Positions 1-6,558 are shown, counted from the first letter of the stretch. The stretch: DNA of 7,877 nt from a bacterium (GCA_025774865.1 JALGZO010000462.1:1-7877), one strand, 5' to 3'. Notes: generated by a model from the letters alone, not told the origin. A program made the numbers and translations.

Positions 1-485
1 CCCGAGAGCGAACGCCGGGCGGTGACCGGGGCGAAGATCGCGATGCCCTTCTCCTCCGCGAGGTCGAGGTCTGGTCCGCTCCCGAGGTCCCTCAATTCGG
101 AGAGGAGCAGCGGTTCCAGAAGCTCCCCGGGTCGATCCAAGAGCCACCGGGTCCACGCGCCTCCGATCGCCTTGGCGACCGTCTCGGCGATGCCTTGGCT
201 GCGGACGAGAACGGGTTCTCGGCTCCGGACCTCGGGCAGTATCCAGAAGGCGCCCCGACTGCAGCCGAAGTGTCCCAGCAAATTGTAGAGAGCTGCGTCC
301 GCGATCTCGTAGAGATCCAGGCGGACGCTGAGCTCCCGGCTGAGCTCGAGGAGCGACAGAAGACTCAGGTCTCCGCTGGGACGGCGGAGAGCCGGCCGAC
401 CCTGGTCGATCTTGGCCGGGGCAGCCGGTTCCTTGGTCGGTCGATCCCGCCGCGGCGCGGGCCCGCGAGGGGGGAACGCCCTCAA
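1..485 (-). CDS. GAF-domain signalling protein, C-terminus beyond left edge
   Basis: This reading frame is open from 485 to the left edge (161 codons visible) with no stop, so the protein is cut by the window. Residues 1-37 are a Pro/Arg/Ala-rich low-complexity leader. From about residue 39 the pattern DLSLLSLLELSREL, then LYNLLGHFGCSRGAFWIL, and later AIFAPVTARRSLSG fits a GAF domain, a small-molecule-binding sensor fold. I chose a TTG start at 485-483 because it overlaps the STAS stop as TTGA, the usual coupled arrangement, and no ATG or GTG follows in frame before the GAF domain. A GAGG lies about ten bases upstream. Directly downstream of phosphatase and STAS genes, it may continue into another SpoIIE phosphatase, GGDEF or HD-GYP output domain; that part is not visible. 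The GAF call is fairly firm, the start less so. Confidence 0.72.
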   Translation of the reverse strand, partial: MRAFPPRGPAPRRDRPTKEPAAPAKIDQGRPALRRPSGDLSLLSLLELSRELSVRLDLYEIADAALYNLLGHFGCSRGAFWILPEVRSREPVLVRSQGIAETVAKAIGGAWTRWLLDRPGELLEPLLLSELRDLGSGPDLDLAEEKGIAIFAPVTARRSLS

Positions 486-835
486 GCCCCGATCGCCTCG
501 AGCGCCTCGGCCTCCGTGGTGCCGAGATTGAGGAACTGCGTGAGATTCAAGAGCTCCACGACGGACCGGACGGGATCGGAGAGGGCAACGAGGTGAACGC
601 TTCCGTCCGCATCCCCGAACTCCTCCGTGAGCGCCAGGAGTGTTCCCACCCCGCTCGACGCCACGAAGGTGACTTCGGACAGGTTGATCACGACGTTCTT
701 GGTTCCCGCGTCCTCCATCTCGCGACACGTGCGCAGCAGGGCCTGCGCGTTCCGGGCGTCGAGACGTCCGGTCAATCGCAGCACGACGGCTCCGTGGTCG
801 GTCGCCGCTTCCGTGATCGAGAACTCCCTAGCCAT
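482..835 (-). CDS. STAS-domain anti-sigma factor antagonist (RsbV/SpoIIAA type)
   Basis: This 117-residue protein is a single STAS domain of the normal length for cytoplasmic anti-anti-sigma factors. The beta strand VVLRLTGRLDA (17-27) opens the fold, NVVINLSEV (47-55) is the central strand, and VASSGVGTLLAL (58-69) holds the phosphorylation loop with candidate serines S60 and S61. In RsbV and SpoIIAA the matching serine is phosphorylated by a GHKL kinase and dephosphorylated by a SpoIIE/RsbU phosphatase. Both partner domains are encoded by the gene just upstream. The usual Asp before the Ser pair is Ala here, a tolerated variation among STAS proteins. The ATG at 835 has GGAGG at 845-849, nine bases away, and overlaps the upstream stop by 8 bases, suggesting translational coupling and matched amounts. 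The true target (sigma factor or another output) is not in the window. Confidence 0.93.
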   Translation of the reverse strand: MAREFSITEAATDHGAVVLRLTGRLDARNAQALLRTCREMEDAGTKNVVINLSEVTFVASSGVGTLLALTEEFGDADGSVHLVALSDPVRSVVELLNLTQFLNLGTTEAEALEAIGA

Positions 836-2855
836 GGGTGACTTCCTCCACCCGGATCTTCGCCGGATCGAACCCCAGGATCGTGACGTTCCCCGCCGGC
901 GTGTCGGGGTGGTAGGACACCCGGCTCATCGCGCCGTGAATGATCTCCAACCCGAGCCCCCGCCCACGACGCCGGACGGCGGGGTCCCGGAGATCGACGT
1001 TCGGCGGTCCGTCCGGCCGAAATGCGCGGCCCTGGTCCGCCAGAACGAAGATTCCGCTCGCTTTCGATCCATCGGCCGCTTCGGGGATCCACCAAAGGTC
1101 GAATCCCCGCGAGGAGTCCTCCCCGTAACCATGCTCGACGATGTTGGCACAGGCCTCGTACAGCCCCACCTCCGCCACGGCCACTTCTCGGGCGCAGAGC
1201 GCGCCGAGACCGGGACAAAGCCGCATCCAGGCCCGGAGATCCTCCAGCGCCTTGAGGTCGGCCCGGAGCCGAAGATGGCTCCCCTGGCGCCGGGCCCGGG
1301 CGAGCACCGCCTCCGCTGCCCCCGGCTCTCGGGGCGGGGCCGCCGGTTGCGCGGGCCCCACCACCAGGAGGGTCTCGTCGTCGTGCGGCGGGTGGTCCCC
1401 GGACCACCGTCGGACGTCCGCCCGGATGGCATCGAGGACGGCCCGACACCCCCGGGGCGCCGCGGCCACCGCCGTCGCCTCCAGCCGATCGAAGCCGAAC
1501 TGGTGCTCACCGGTGACGTCGAAGGCTTCGTTGATCCCGTCGGTGTACTGGAGAGCGAGATCGCCCGCGCGGAGCCTCACGGTCCGATCCCGGAGGGTCT
1601 TCGCGAACGCTCCGGTCCGGACCGCGCCAATCGGGATTCCCGACGTCCGATACCACTCGACCGAGCCCGTCGCGGCGCGCCAAACGACCAGCGGCGAGTG
1701 TCCGGCCGAAGCGAACTTCAGGGAGCCCGTGCGCGGATTGAGAATGGCGTAGAACATCGTGATGAACGTCCCCGGACGAAGTGAGTCGCGGAGGTTCTCT
1801 TCGAGGCGGACGAGCAGGGCCTTCGGCGACGTCACGTCTTCGCGGAACGCCCGCAAGAGCGCCGCCAACATCGAGGTCACGAGACATCCCGCGAGGCCCT
1901 TGCCCGACACATCGGCGATGGCGAGGGCGACGCGTCCGTCGGCCAGAGGGAAGATGTCGTAGAAGTCGCCGCCGACCTCCGCCGCGGCCTGGTGCGCTCC
2001 CTCGATCAGGAAGCGGTCCACCTTCAAGTCCCCGGACGGCAGAAGGGACGACTGAATCTCTCGCGCGAGCTCGACGTCGTGGGCGAGACGTTCCTTCTCG
2101 GCGCGCTCCACCTGCGCGTCCCGGAGTCGAGTCGACATCTCGTTCATCGTCTCGGCCAGCCGCGTGAGCTCCGTCCCTCCCGTCAGTCGCACCGGCGTTT
2201 CGAGATCGCCACGGCCAATGCGTTCGAGGCCCTCACGAAGCGCACCGATCGGCCGAAGCAGCAGGGAGACGAGGACCGTCGACGCCACGATGCCGGTCAC
2301 CAGGAGCGCCGCCATGAGCATGATCTGCTTGTGTCGGTTCTCGTCGATCAGGCCATCGAGGTAGGCCTTCCGCATCGCCACGAGCGCCGTGCCGATGCGC
2401 TCGCCTCCGGGCTGTCGCACCGGCGTGGCCGCGACGAGGAGAGCACCGCTCGTCGCGAACATTTCGCGGTCCCCGAGCTCGACGGCGTGCCCCTCCGCTT
2501 TGAGATTGCTGGGAAGCGCGAATTCTTCCCCGATCCTCCGCGCGTCGGCGTGTCCTCGGATGATCCCCGCGTGATCGACCACGACCGCGAACGCGAGCTC
2601 GGGCCGCTCGTCACGGACCTCGGAGAGGATCGGAGTGAGCATCAGCTCGGGGAACTCGCTGACGAGCGCTCTGGAGCTCGTCAGCGCGAGGTTTCTCGAT
2701 TCCAGCAACAACCGCGTGCGAAGCTCCCGGGCGAGCGCCTTCCTGGCGTCCCGTTCCGCGAGCCCCCCCACTCCGATGACCGAGACGGACGTGAGGGCGA
2801 TCGCGGCGCCGGTGAAGATCCAGCGAATGCTCAGAACCGGTGGCTTCCCGGGCAC
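828..2855 (-). CDS. Membrane sensor with HAMP, SpoIIE/RsbU PP2C phosphatase and RsbW-like ATPase domains
   Basis: The 675-residue product has a short cytoplasmic start, a membrane span (about 12-31), an extracytoplasmic region to about 177 with a Cache-like VVVDHAGIIRGHADARRIG stretch (91-109), a second span (178-199) and a HAMP domain (201-247). A helix with ELAREIQSSLLPS (262-274), typical of RsbU-type linkers, leads into the PP2C domain. There GGDFYD (295-300), DVSGKG (315-320), SAGHSP (383-388), YTDG (437-440) and DDET (492-495) supply the metal-binding aspartates, so the phosphatase looks intact. A GHKL ATPase follows: N-box EACAN..EHGY (567-577), LADQGRAF (605-612) and GRGLGLEII (631-639), as in RsbW/SpoIIAB serine kinases. 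Known family roles predict opposing phosphorylation and dephosphorylation of a STAS protein, here the overlapping downstream gene. The GTG start at 2855 is the first possible one after an in-frame stop; AGAGG sits only 3 bases from it, so the initiation site is weak. Confidence 0.93.
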   Translation of the reverse strand: MPGKPPVLSIRWIFTGAAIALTSVSVIGVGGLAERDARKALARELRTRLLLESRNLALTSSRALVSEFPELMLTPILSEVRDERPELAFAVVVDHAGIIRGHADARRIGEEFALPSNLKAEGHAVELGDREMFATSGALLVAATPVRQPGGERIGTALVAMRKAYLDGLIDENRHKQIMLMAALLVTGIVASTVLVSLLLRPIGALREGLERIGRGDLETPVRLTGGTELTRLAETMNEMSTRLRDAQVERAEKERLAHDVELAREIQSSLLPSGDLKVDRFLIEGAHQAAAEVGGDFYDIFPLADGRVALAIADVSGKGLAGCLVTSMLAALLRAFREDVTSPKALLVRLEENLRDSLRPGTFITMFYAILNPRTGSLKFASAGHSPLVVWRAATGSVEWYRTSGIPIGAVRTGAFAKTLRDRTVRLRAGDLALQYTDGINEAFDVTGEHQFGFDRLEATAVAAAPRGCRAVLDAIRADVRRWSGDHPPHDDETLLVVGPAQPAAPPREPGAAEAVLARARRQGSHLRLRADLKALEDLRAWMRLCPGLGALCAREVAVAEVGLYEACANIVEHGYGEDSSRGFDLWWIPEAADGSKASGIFVLADQGRAFRPDGPPNVDLRDPAVRRRGRGLGLEIIHGAMSRVSYHPDTPAGNVTILGFDPAKIRVEEVTHG

Positions 2856-2870
2856 CTTCCTCTCGCTCTC

Positions 2871-2889
2871 CGAGACCGTCGCGGTCTCG
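2871..2889 (-). repeat. Perfect inverted repeat (8-bp arms, 3-base loop) before the phosphatase gene
   Basis: CGAGACCG, a 3-base loop, then CGGTCTCG form a perfect GC-rich hairpin in the 72-base gap between the dehydrogenase stop and the phosphatase GTG. On the transcribed strand its 3' arm ends 15 bases before the GTG, close to the AGAGG ribosome site. No T-run follows, so it is not a standard intrinsic terminator. It could protect the upstream message end, slow translation of the sensor gene, or be an operator dyad. The structure is seen directly; the role is inferred. Confidence 0.5.
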
Positions 2890-2927
2890 TGAGCGGTATC
2901 GGTCGACCCGGAGGGGTGTTGAAGGCG

Positions 2928-3896
2928 TTACGAGTAGACGACGCGCGGTGCGAGGCCCCGATGGCCGGCGACCGGCGTGAGGAGCGCCTTGAGATAGGCC
3001 TGCGGGAAGTCCTCGAAGCGCAGGTCTTCCTGGAACGCCGCTTCGACGAGAGTGGAAGTGTCGTCGTCGCGGGAAAAGAACTCATTGAGGAACGTACGCA
3101 GGTCGGGGTGTGAATCGGTCTTGCCGAGGTAGAGCCCCTTCGAGAAGAAATCCGACGTCAGCACGTAGGCCTCCTGACTGCCGTCCGCGACGAGAACGAT
3201 CGAGCCCTTCGGCCGCACGGCGGTCTGAGCCGTCGCGAACGCGGCTGCCGTGTTCGCGCAGTCGAAGACGGTCTGGAACCGATAGCGTCCCGGATCTGTC
3301 GCGATCTCCACCGCGGCCGGAAACTGGATTTCTTGGATCATCTCCCGCCGGGACTCGTTCGTCTCGACGAGACGGATCGAGCCCTGGGTCGTCAGGCCGA
3401 GCTCCCACGCGGTCAGCACCCCGAGGAGTCCGCCTCCCAGGATGAGGCAATCCTCACCGGTCTCCACGGCGGCGAGATCGATCGCGTTCCGGGCGTCGGC
3501 GGAAAGCACGCCGAGCATCGCGAGGTCGTTGGAAACGCCGGCCGGGACCCGGATGAAACGATGGTAGGGAATCAAGGCGAAGTCGCGGTGACCCAGCACG
3601 GCCACTCCCCGCTCGCCGATCAGAGTTCGGTCCCCGGCGTCGATGATGTCGACGACGTTCAGGTAACCAGGCTGGTACGGATACGAGTCCGCCGGCACGG
3701 CGGGAGAGAGACCTTGGATCAGAGTGCGCTCGGTTCCGGGGCTGACCGCGCCGACGATCGTGCGGACGAGGATTTCCCCCACCCCCGGGCTCGGCAGAGT
3801 GGTGATCGTGCGGTGCAGCTGGCCGGGCGCGTCGAGCGTCCACTCGACCGCTCGCACCGTGCTCACATCCGCCGCTTGCGTCGTTTCCTCATCCAC
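2928..3896 (-). CDS. Zinc-independent MDR-family NAD(P)-dependent dehydrogenase, substrate unknown
   Basis: The 322-residue product is a medium-chain dehydrogenase/reductase of the group with an SPGTE motif (52-56) in the GroES-like N-terminal half, a group that includes BchC-like and other COG1063-related proteins. The Rossmann half begins with LILGGGLLGVLTAWELG (151-167), the nucleotide-binding glycine loop, and LVETNESRR (176-184) puts an acidic residue (E178) at the end of the second strand, which suggests NAD over NADP. The only cysteines are C150 and C213, neither placed as a zinc ligand, so both catalytic and structural zinc sites appear absent. I place the start at GTG 3896 because a 9-base Shine-Dalgarno match lies 5 bases before it; an earlier in-frame GTG at 3905 is inside that site. 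It begins 40 bases after the kinase stop, so co-transcription is likely. The substrate cannot be named from sequence. Confidence 0.85.
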   Translation of the reverse strand: MDEETTQAADVSTVRAVEWTLDAPGQLHRTITTLPSPGVGEILVRTIVGAVSPGTERTLIQGLSPAVPADSYPYQPGYLNVVDIIDAGDRTLIGERGVAVLGHRDFALIPYHRFIRVPAGVSNDLAMLGVLSADARNAIDLAAVETGEDCLILGGGLLGVLTAWELGLTTQGSIRLVETNESRREMIQEIQFPAAVEIATDPGRYRFQTVFDCANTAAAFATAQTAVRPKGSIVLVADGSQEAYVLTSDFFSKGLYLGKTDSHPDLRTFLNEFFSRDDDTSTLVEAAFQEDLRFEDFPQAYLKALLTPVAGHRGLAPRVVYS

Positions 3897-3901
3897 GGTT
3901 C

Positions 3902-3910
3902 TCACCTCCT
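3902..3910 (-). promoter_or_regulatory. Strong Shine-Dalgarno site that fixes the dehydrogenase start
   Basis: AGGAGGTGA on the minus strand matches the usual anti-Shine-Dalgarno complement over nine bases. Eight bases separate its GGAGG core from GTG at 3896. The site overlaps the GTG at 3905, which therefore cannot be the start. It is the strongest ribosome site I found in the window, which suggests efficient translation of the dehydrogenase. Confidence 0.8.
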
Positions 3911-3936
3911 CGGCCCCAGCTGCCTCCGCCGCGGGT

Positions 3937-5274
3937 TCAGTGCACGTCGTAGTCGCTCCCGCCGATGAATTCGCGCAGGAGCGAAGTTCCCGGGACGAGC
4001 GAGTCGTCCTCCACGCTCTCGATCGACGATAACAGATCGTGAATGCGCCCGGCCCGAATGAAGCCGTCGAGGCGCTTCTCGTCTTTCCGCCAACGATCGA
4101 GAAACGTCGGAAAGCAGGAATACAGATTGAGCTTTAAGTACGGAAGCTCGTAGGCCAGCGAGCTGTTCACGATGAAATCGGCGTAGCCCTGGTACGGAAT
4201 GATGTGCTTGAGCTCGCTCCGGCGTACGTAGTGCCAGTGCAGGATCGTCTTCTCCGGCGAGTAAGCGCGGTGCTGAGAGTCTCGGATCATCCGACGGAGC
4301 AGCCTCACGTCGGCCCACCTGACGTACTCGCCGTCATGGCCCTTCAGCTGCCCGATCGTCTCGATGTAGATGCGAAACTTGTGCTCATCGGGGACGCTCC
4401 TGGTGAGTCCTCGGTACAAACCGTGCAGCGTGTCGAGGAGGATCACGCTGCCCTTCTCGCACTCGAAACGCATGGTCTCCTCGAGACGGACACCGGCTTT
4501 GAAGTCGTACTTCGGCATGTCGACACCACGCCCGGTGTCGAGCTCGGCCAGGTGTCGATTGATCAGCGGAAGGTCCATCGCTTCCGGCGTCTCGAAGTCG
4601 TAGTCCCCGAACTCGTCCTTGGGATGCATCTCGAGGTCGAAGAAGTAGTTGTCGAGAGACATCGGGATCACGGGGACGCCCCGCTCTTCCAGTCGTTGCT
4701 TGAGCTTGTGGGTCGTGGTCGTCTTGCCGGAGGAGCTCGGTCCCGCGACGATGACGAAGCGAAGCTCCTCCCGACGCTCGAGAATGGCGCGAGCCGCCTC
4801 GTCCAGGATCGCTTCGTAGCGCGCGTCGGCGGCCCGGATGAGATCGGGGAGGCGTCCGCCCCTGATGGTCGCGTTCAGTCTGTCCACGGTGTGACACTCG
4901 TGGTCGACGGCCCAGTCGAGCGCTTGCCACATCGTCTTGTACGGGATGTTTTCGATCTCGCGCTGCTGCTGACGGCGGCGCATTCTCGAGCGATCGTGTC
5001 GGTACACGATGTAGGACTTCGCGGTGCTGGCGTGGCCGTTGTCGATGAGCACCCGCTCCGCGATGTCCTGAATGTCCTCGACAGTCGGAGGCATGTCGTC
5101 GGAGTAGGTCTTCGCGAGAGTGTGCTCGACCTGCTCCGCCAGACGCTCGGAGAGCGAGCGATCGTGGCCGCCGATCGCGGCCGCCGCCTTGTAGATCGCG
5201 ACCGTGATCTTGTCGCGATCGTACGGAACAGCCTCGCCGGTCCGCTTGACGACCTGGGTGATCGCGGGGGTCAT
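3937..5274 (-). CDS. ATP-cone domain fused to uridine-kinase-like P-loop kinase
   Basis: The 445-residue product starts with an ATP-cone (about 6-95; VVKRTGEAVPYDRDKI at 8-23, then YIVYRHDRSR at 88-97), the adenine-nucleotide-binding regulatory module of ribonucleotide reductases, NrdR and some archaeal 2-phosphoglycerate kinases. A helical linker (100-170) leads to a kinase domain with Walker A GPSSSGKT (178-185), SLDNYFFD (206-213), YDFETPEAMDLPL (225-237), the strand VILLDTLHGLY (277-287) and a lid-like RRMIRDSQHRA (327-337). These fit the uridine kinase / phosphoribulokinase superfamily, nearest to the long uridine-kinase-like proteins that in Firmicutes and Thermotoga carry ThrRS-like N-terminal domains. 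True uridine kinase activity is unproven; the acceptor could be another sugar, nucleoside or small acid. The ATG at 5274 is 38 bases after the citrate synthase stop, lacks a clear Shine-Dalgarno site, and is the first start matching the conserved domain. Confidence 0.88.
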   Translation of the reverse strand: MTPAITQVVKRTGEAVPYDRDKITVAIYKAAAAIGGHDRSLSERLAEQVEHTLAKTYSDDMPPTVEDIQDIAERVLIDNGHASTAKSYIVYRHDRSRMRRRQQQREIENIPYKTMWQALDWAVDHECHTVDRLNATIRGGRLPDLIRAADARYEAILDEAARAILERREELRFVIVAGPSSSGKTTTTHKLKQRLEERGVPVIPMSLDNYFFDLEMHPKDEFGDYDFETPEAMDLPLINRHLAELDTGRGVDMPKYDFKAGVRLEETMRFECEKGSVILLDTLHGLYRGLTRSVPDEHKFRIYIETIGQLKGHDGEYVRWADVRLLRRMIRDSQHRAYSPEKTILHWHYVRRSELKHIIPYQGYADFIVNSSLAYELPYLKLNLYSCFPTFLDRWRKDEKRLDGFIRAGRIHDLLSSIESVEDDSLVPGTSLLREFIGGSDYDVH

Positions 5275-5312
5275 GATCGCCGAGGCGCGCGAGTCACCGA
5301 AACGACGGCCGC

Positions 5313-6461
5313 CTAGCGCTCGTCGATCGGGATGTAGGGTGCGTCGTGCGGACCCAGATACTCCTGGCGGGGACGGAAGATCCGGTTGTCCTGCATCTGC
5401 TCCAGGTAGTGGCCGAGGTACCCGGCCACGCGGGCTATCCCGAAGATCGGGGTGAAGAGGTCCCGCGCGATTCCCATCTTCAGGTAGACGGTGCCCGAGA
5501 AGAAATCGACGTTCGGGTAGATGCCTTTCGGACCCAGCTTCTCGGCCGCAGCCTTCTCGATCTCGACGGCAATGTCGTAGAGGTCCGTGCTGCCGAGCTC
5601 CTCGAATACTCGTGCGCCGAGCTTCTGCAGGGCGTACGCCCGCGGGTCCTTCACGTGGTAGACGCGGTGACCGAGGCCCATGATCTTCTTCTTTTCGGCG
5701 ACGGCATTCTCGAACCAGGCTCGCGCCTTCGACGCGTGGCCGATCTCGTCGAGCATGTCGAGAACACGCTCGTTCGCGCCGCCGTGGAGCGGACCACCGA
5801 GCGAGCCGAGCGCCGCCGAGACTGCCGAGTAAGGATCCGCTTCGGAGGAACTCACGACCCGGCACGTGAACGTGGACGCGTTCTGCGTGTGCTCGGCGTG
5901 GAGGATCATGGCCACGTCCAGGGTGCGCGCGACGATCTCCGCCGGCTCCTCGCCGTTCAGCATCCAGAGGAAGTTGCCGGCGTGGCCCAGGTCGTCTCGC
6001 GGGGCGATCGGATCTTGCCCCTTCGCGCGCCGCGCGATGGCGGCCAGCATCGTCGCGACTTGCGCGATGATGCGATGCGCGGAGATCTCGCGCTCGCGCG
6101 CATCGGTGGCGCCGGTGCGCGGGTAGTAGAGCCCCAGGGCCGCGACGATCGTCTGCAGCGCCGCCATCGGGTGTCCGTCCTTCGGCATCGCGCCGATCAT
6201 CGCGAGAAGCTCTGGCCGCACCTCCCGGTGAGAGCGGAGCGAGCTCTCGAACTCCTGGAGCTCCCCTCGCCTCGGCAGATGACCGTACAGGAGAAGGAAC
6301 GCGGTCTCCTCGAACGTGCTGTGCTCGGCGAGATTCTCGATCCGGATCCCCCGGTACTCGAGGATGCCGTTCTCGCCGTCCACGAAGCCGACGTGGGACT
6401 GCGCCGCGATAACGCCGGCCAGGCCGGGGACGAAGGGGTTAGCGGTCGCCTGCTCAGGCAT
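5313..6461 (-). CDS. gltA: Citrate synthase
   Basis: The 382-residue product joins acetyl-CoA and oxaloacetate to give citrate at the entry of the TCA cycle, in the cytoplasm. The catalytic triad is visible: His226 in GGPLHGGANE, His265 in GLGHRVY and Asp319 in NVDFFSG. HAEHTQNAST (188-197) and RPRQEYLGP (365-373) are further family signatures, the last with an Arg used in citrate binding. Its length fits the short class that lacks the extra N-terminal domain of the NADH-regulated Gram-negative hexameric enzymes. The ATG at 6461 is chosen over upstream in-frame starts at 6530 and 6500 because GGAGG lies 5 bases before it and the extra residues look unlike the family. 2-Methylcitrate synthase is a close relative and cannot be fully excluded, but no prp genes are nearby. 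The kinase follows after 38 bases, so the two are probably one transcript. Confidence 0.95.
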   Translation of the reverse strand: MPEQATANPFVPGLAGVIAAQSHVGFVDGENGILEYRGIRIENLAEHSTFEETAFLLLYGHLPRRGELQEFESSLRSHREVRPELLAMIGAMPKDGHPMAALQTIVAALGLYYPRTGATDAREREISAHRIIAQVATMLAAIARRAKGQDPIAPRDDLGHAGNFLWMLNGEEPAEIVARTLDVAMILHAEHTQNASTFTCRVVSSSEADPYSAVSAALGSLGGPLHGGANERVLDMLDEIGHASKARAWFENAVAEKKKIMGLGHRVYHVKDPRAYALQKLGARVFEELGSTDLYDIAVEIEKAAAEKLGPKGIYPNVDFFSGTVYLKMGIARDLFTPIFGIARVAGYLGHYLEQMQDNRIFRPRQEYLGPHDAPYIPIDER

Positions 6462-6466
6462 CGGAA

Positions 6467-6471
6467 CCTCC
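6467..6471 (-). promoter_or_regulatory. Ribosome binding site of citrate synthase
   Basis: GGAGG lies five bases before the ATG at 6461. It decides that start against two in-frame upstream candidates (6500 and 6530), which lack a comparable site. Confidence 0.75.
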
Positions 6472-6506
6472 GTGGTGGAACGCGCGTCAGGGGTGCCCAT
6501 GGCGCA

Positions 6507-6526
6507 AAAGCCGGCACCGCGGCCTT
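6507..6526 (-). terminator. Weak terminator-like hairpin after the carbamoyltransferase-like gene
   Basis: On the minus strand AAGGCCG, a six-base loop and CGGCTTT can pair over seven positions with one G-T wobble, with one more T after the stem. It lies about 60 bases past the stop at 6588. The stem uses up most of the T-run, so termination would be weak. It may equally be chance pairing in GC-rich sequence. Confidence 0.25.
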
Positions 6527-6528
6527 CC

Positions 6529-6558
6529 AATCTCGCGTGAAGGGGCCCTCTCCGTCAA
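6529..6558 (-). promoter_or_regulatory. Possible sigma-70-type promoter for the citrate synthase transcript
   Basis: On the minus strand TTGACG (6558-6553) matches five of six -35 consensus bases. After an 18-base spacer, GAGATT (6534-6529) matches only three of six -10 bases. It lies in the longest intergenic gap and would give a leader of about 60 bases before the citrate synthase ATG. Transcription would begin inside the hairpin described at 6507-6526, so the two proposals do not fit together easily. Confidence 0.3.

Noticed and set aside
195-596. A 133-codon plus-strand open frame at the left end
   Set aside because: The minus strand carries a continuous GAF-domain frame and the STAS gene across this interval; the plus frame shows no domain.
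627-1784. A 385-codon plus-strand open frame opposite the sensor gene
   Set aside because: Composition is Arg/Pro-rich without a domain, and the opposite strand holds intact PP2C and GHKL motifs.
1992-3113. A 373-codon plus-strand open frame opposite the sensor and dehydrogenase genes
   Set aside because: It spans the boundary of two real genes and shows no motif; antisense shadow.
3897-3905. GTG at 3905 as the dehydrogenase start
   Set aside because: That codon lies inside the Shine-Dalgarno sequence; the GTG at 3896 has ideal spacing.
4204-5316. A 370-codon plus-strand open frame opposite the kinase
   Set aside because: It mirrors the kinase gene almost exactly, has no recognisable domain and lacks a convincing ribosome site.
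5275-5865. In-frame upstream extension of the kinase of about 197 residues
   Set aside because: It runs through citrate synthase in another frame and is Arg/Gly-rich; the conserved ATP-cone begins right after ATG 5274.
6462-6530. Upstream start for citrate synthase adding 23 residues
   Set aside because: The extra residues lack family similarity and the ATG at 6461 has a well-spaced GGAGG.
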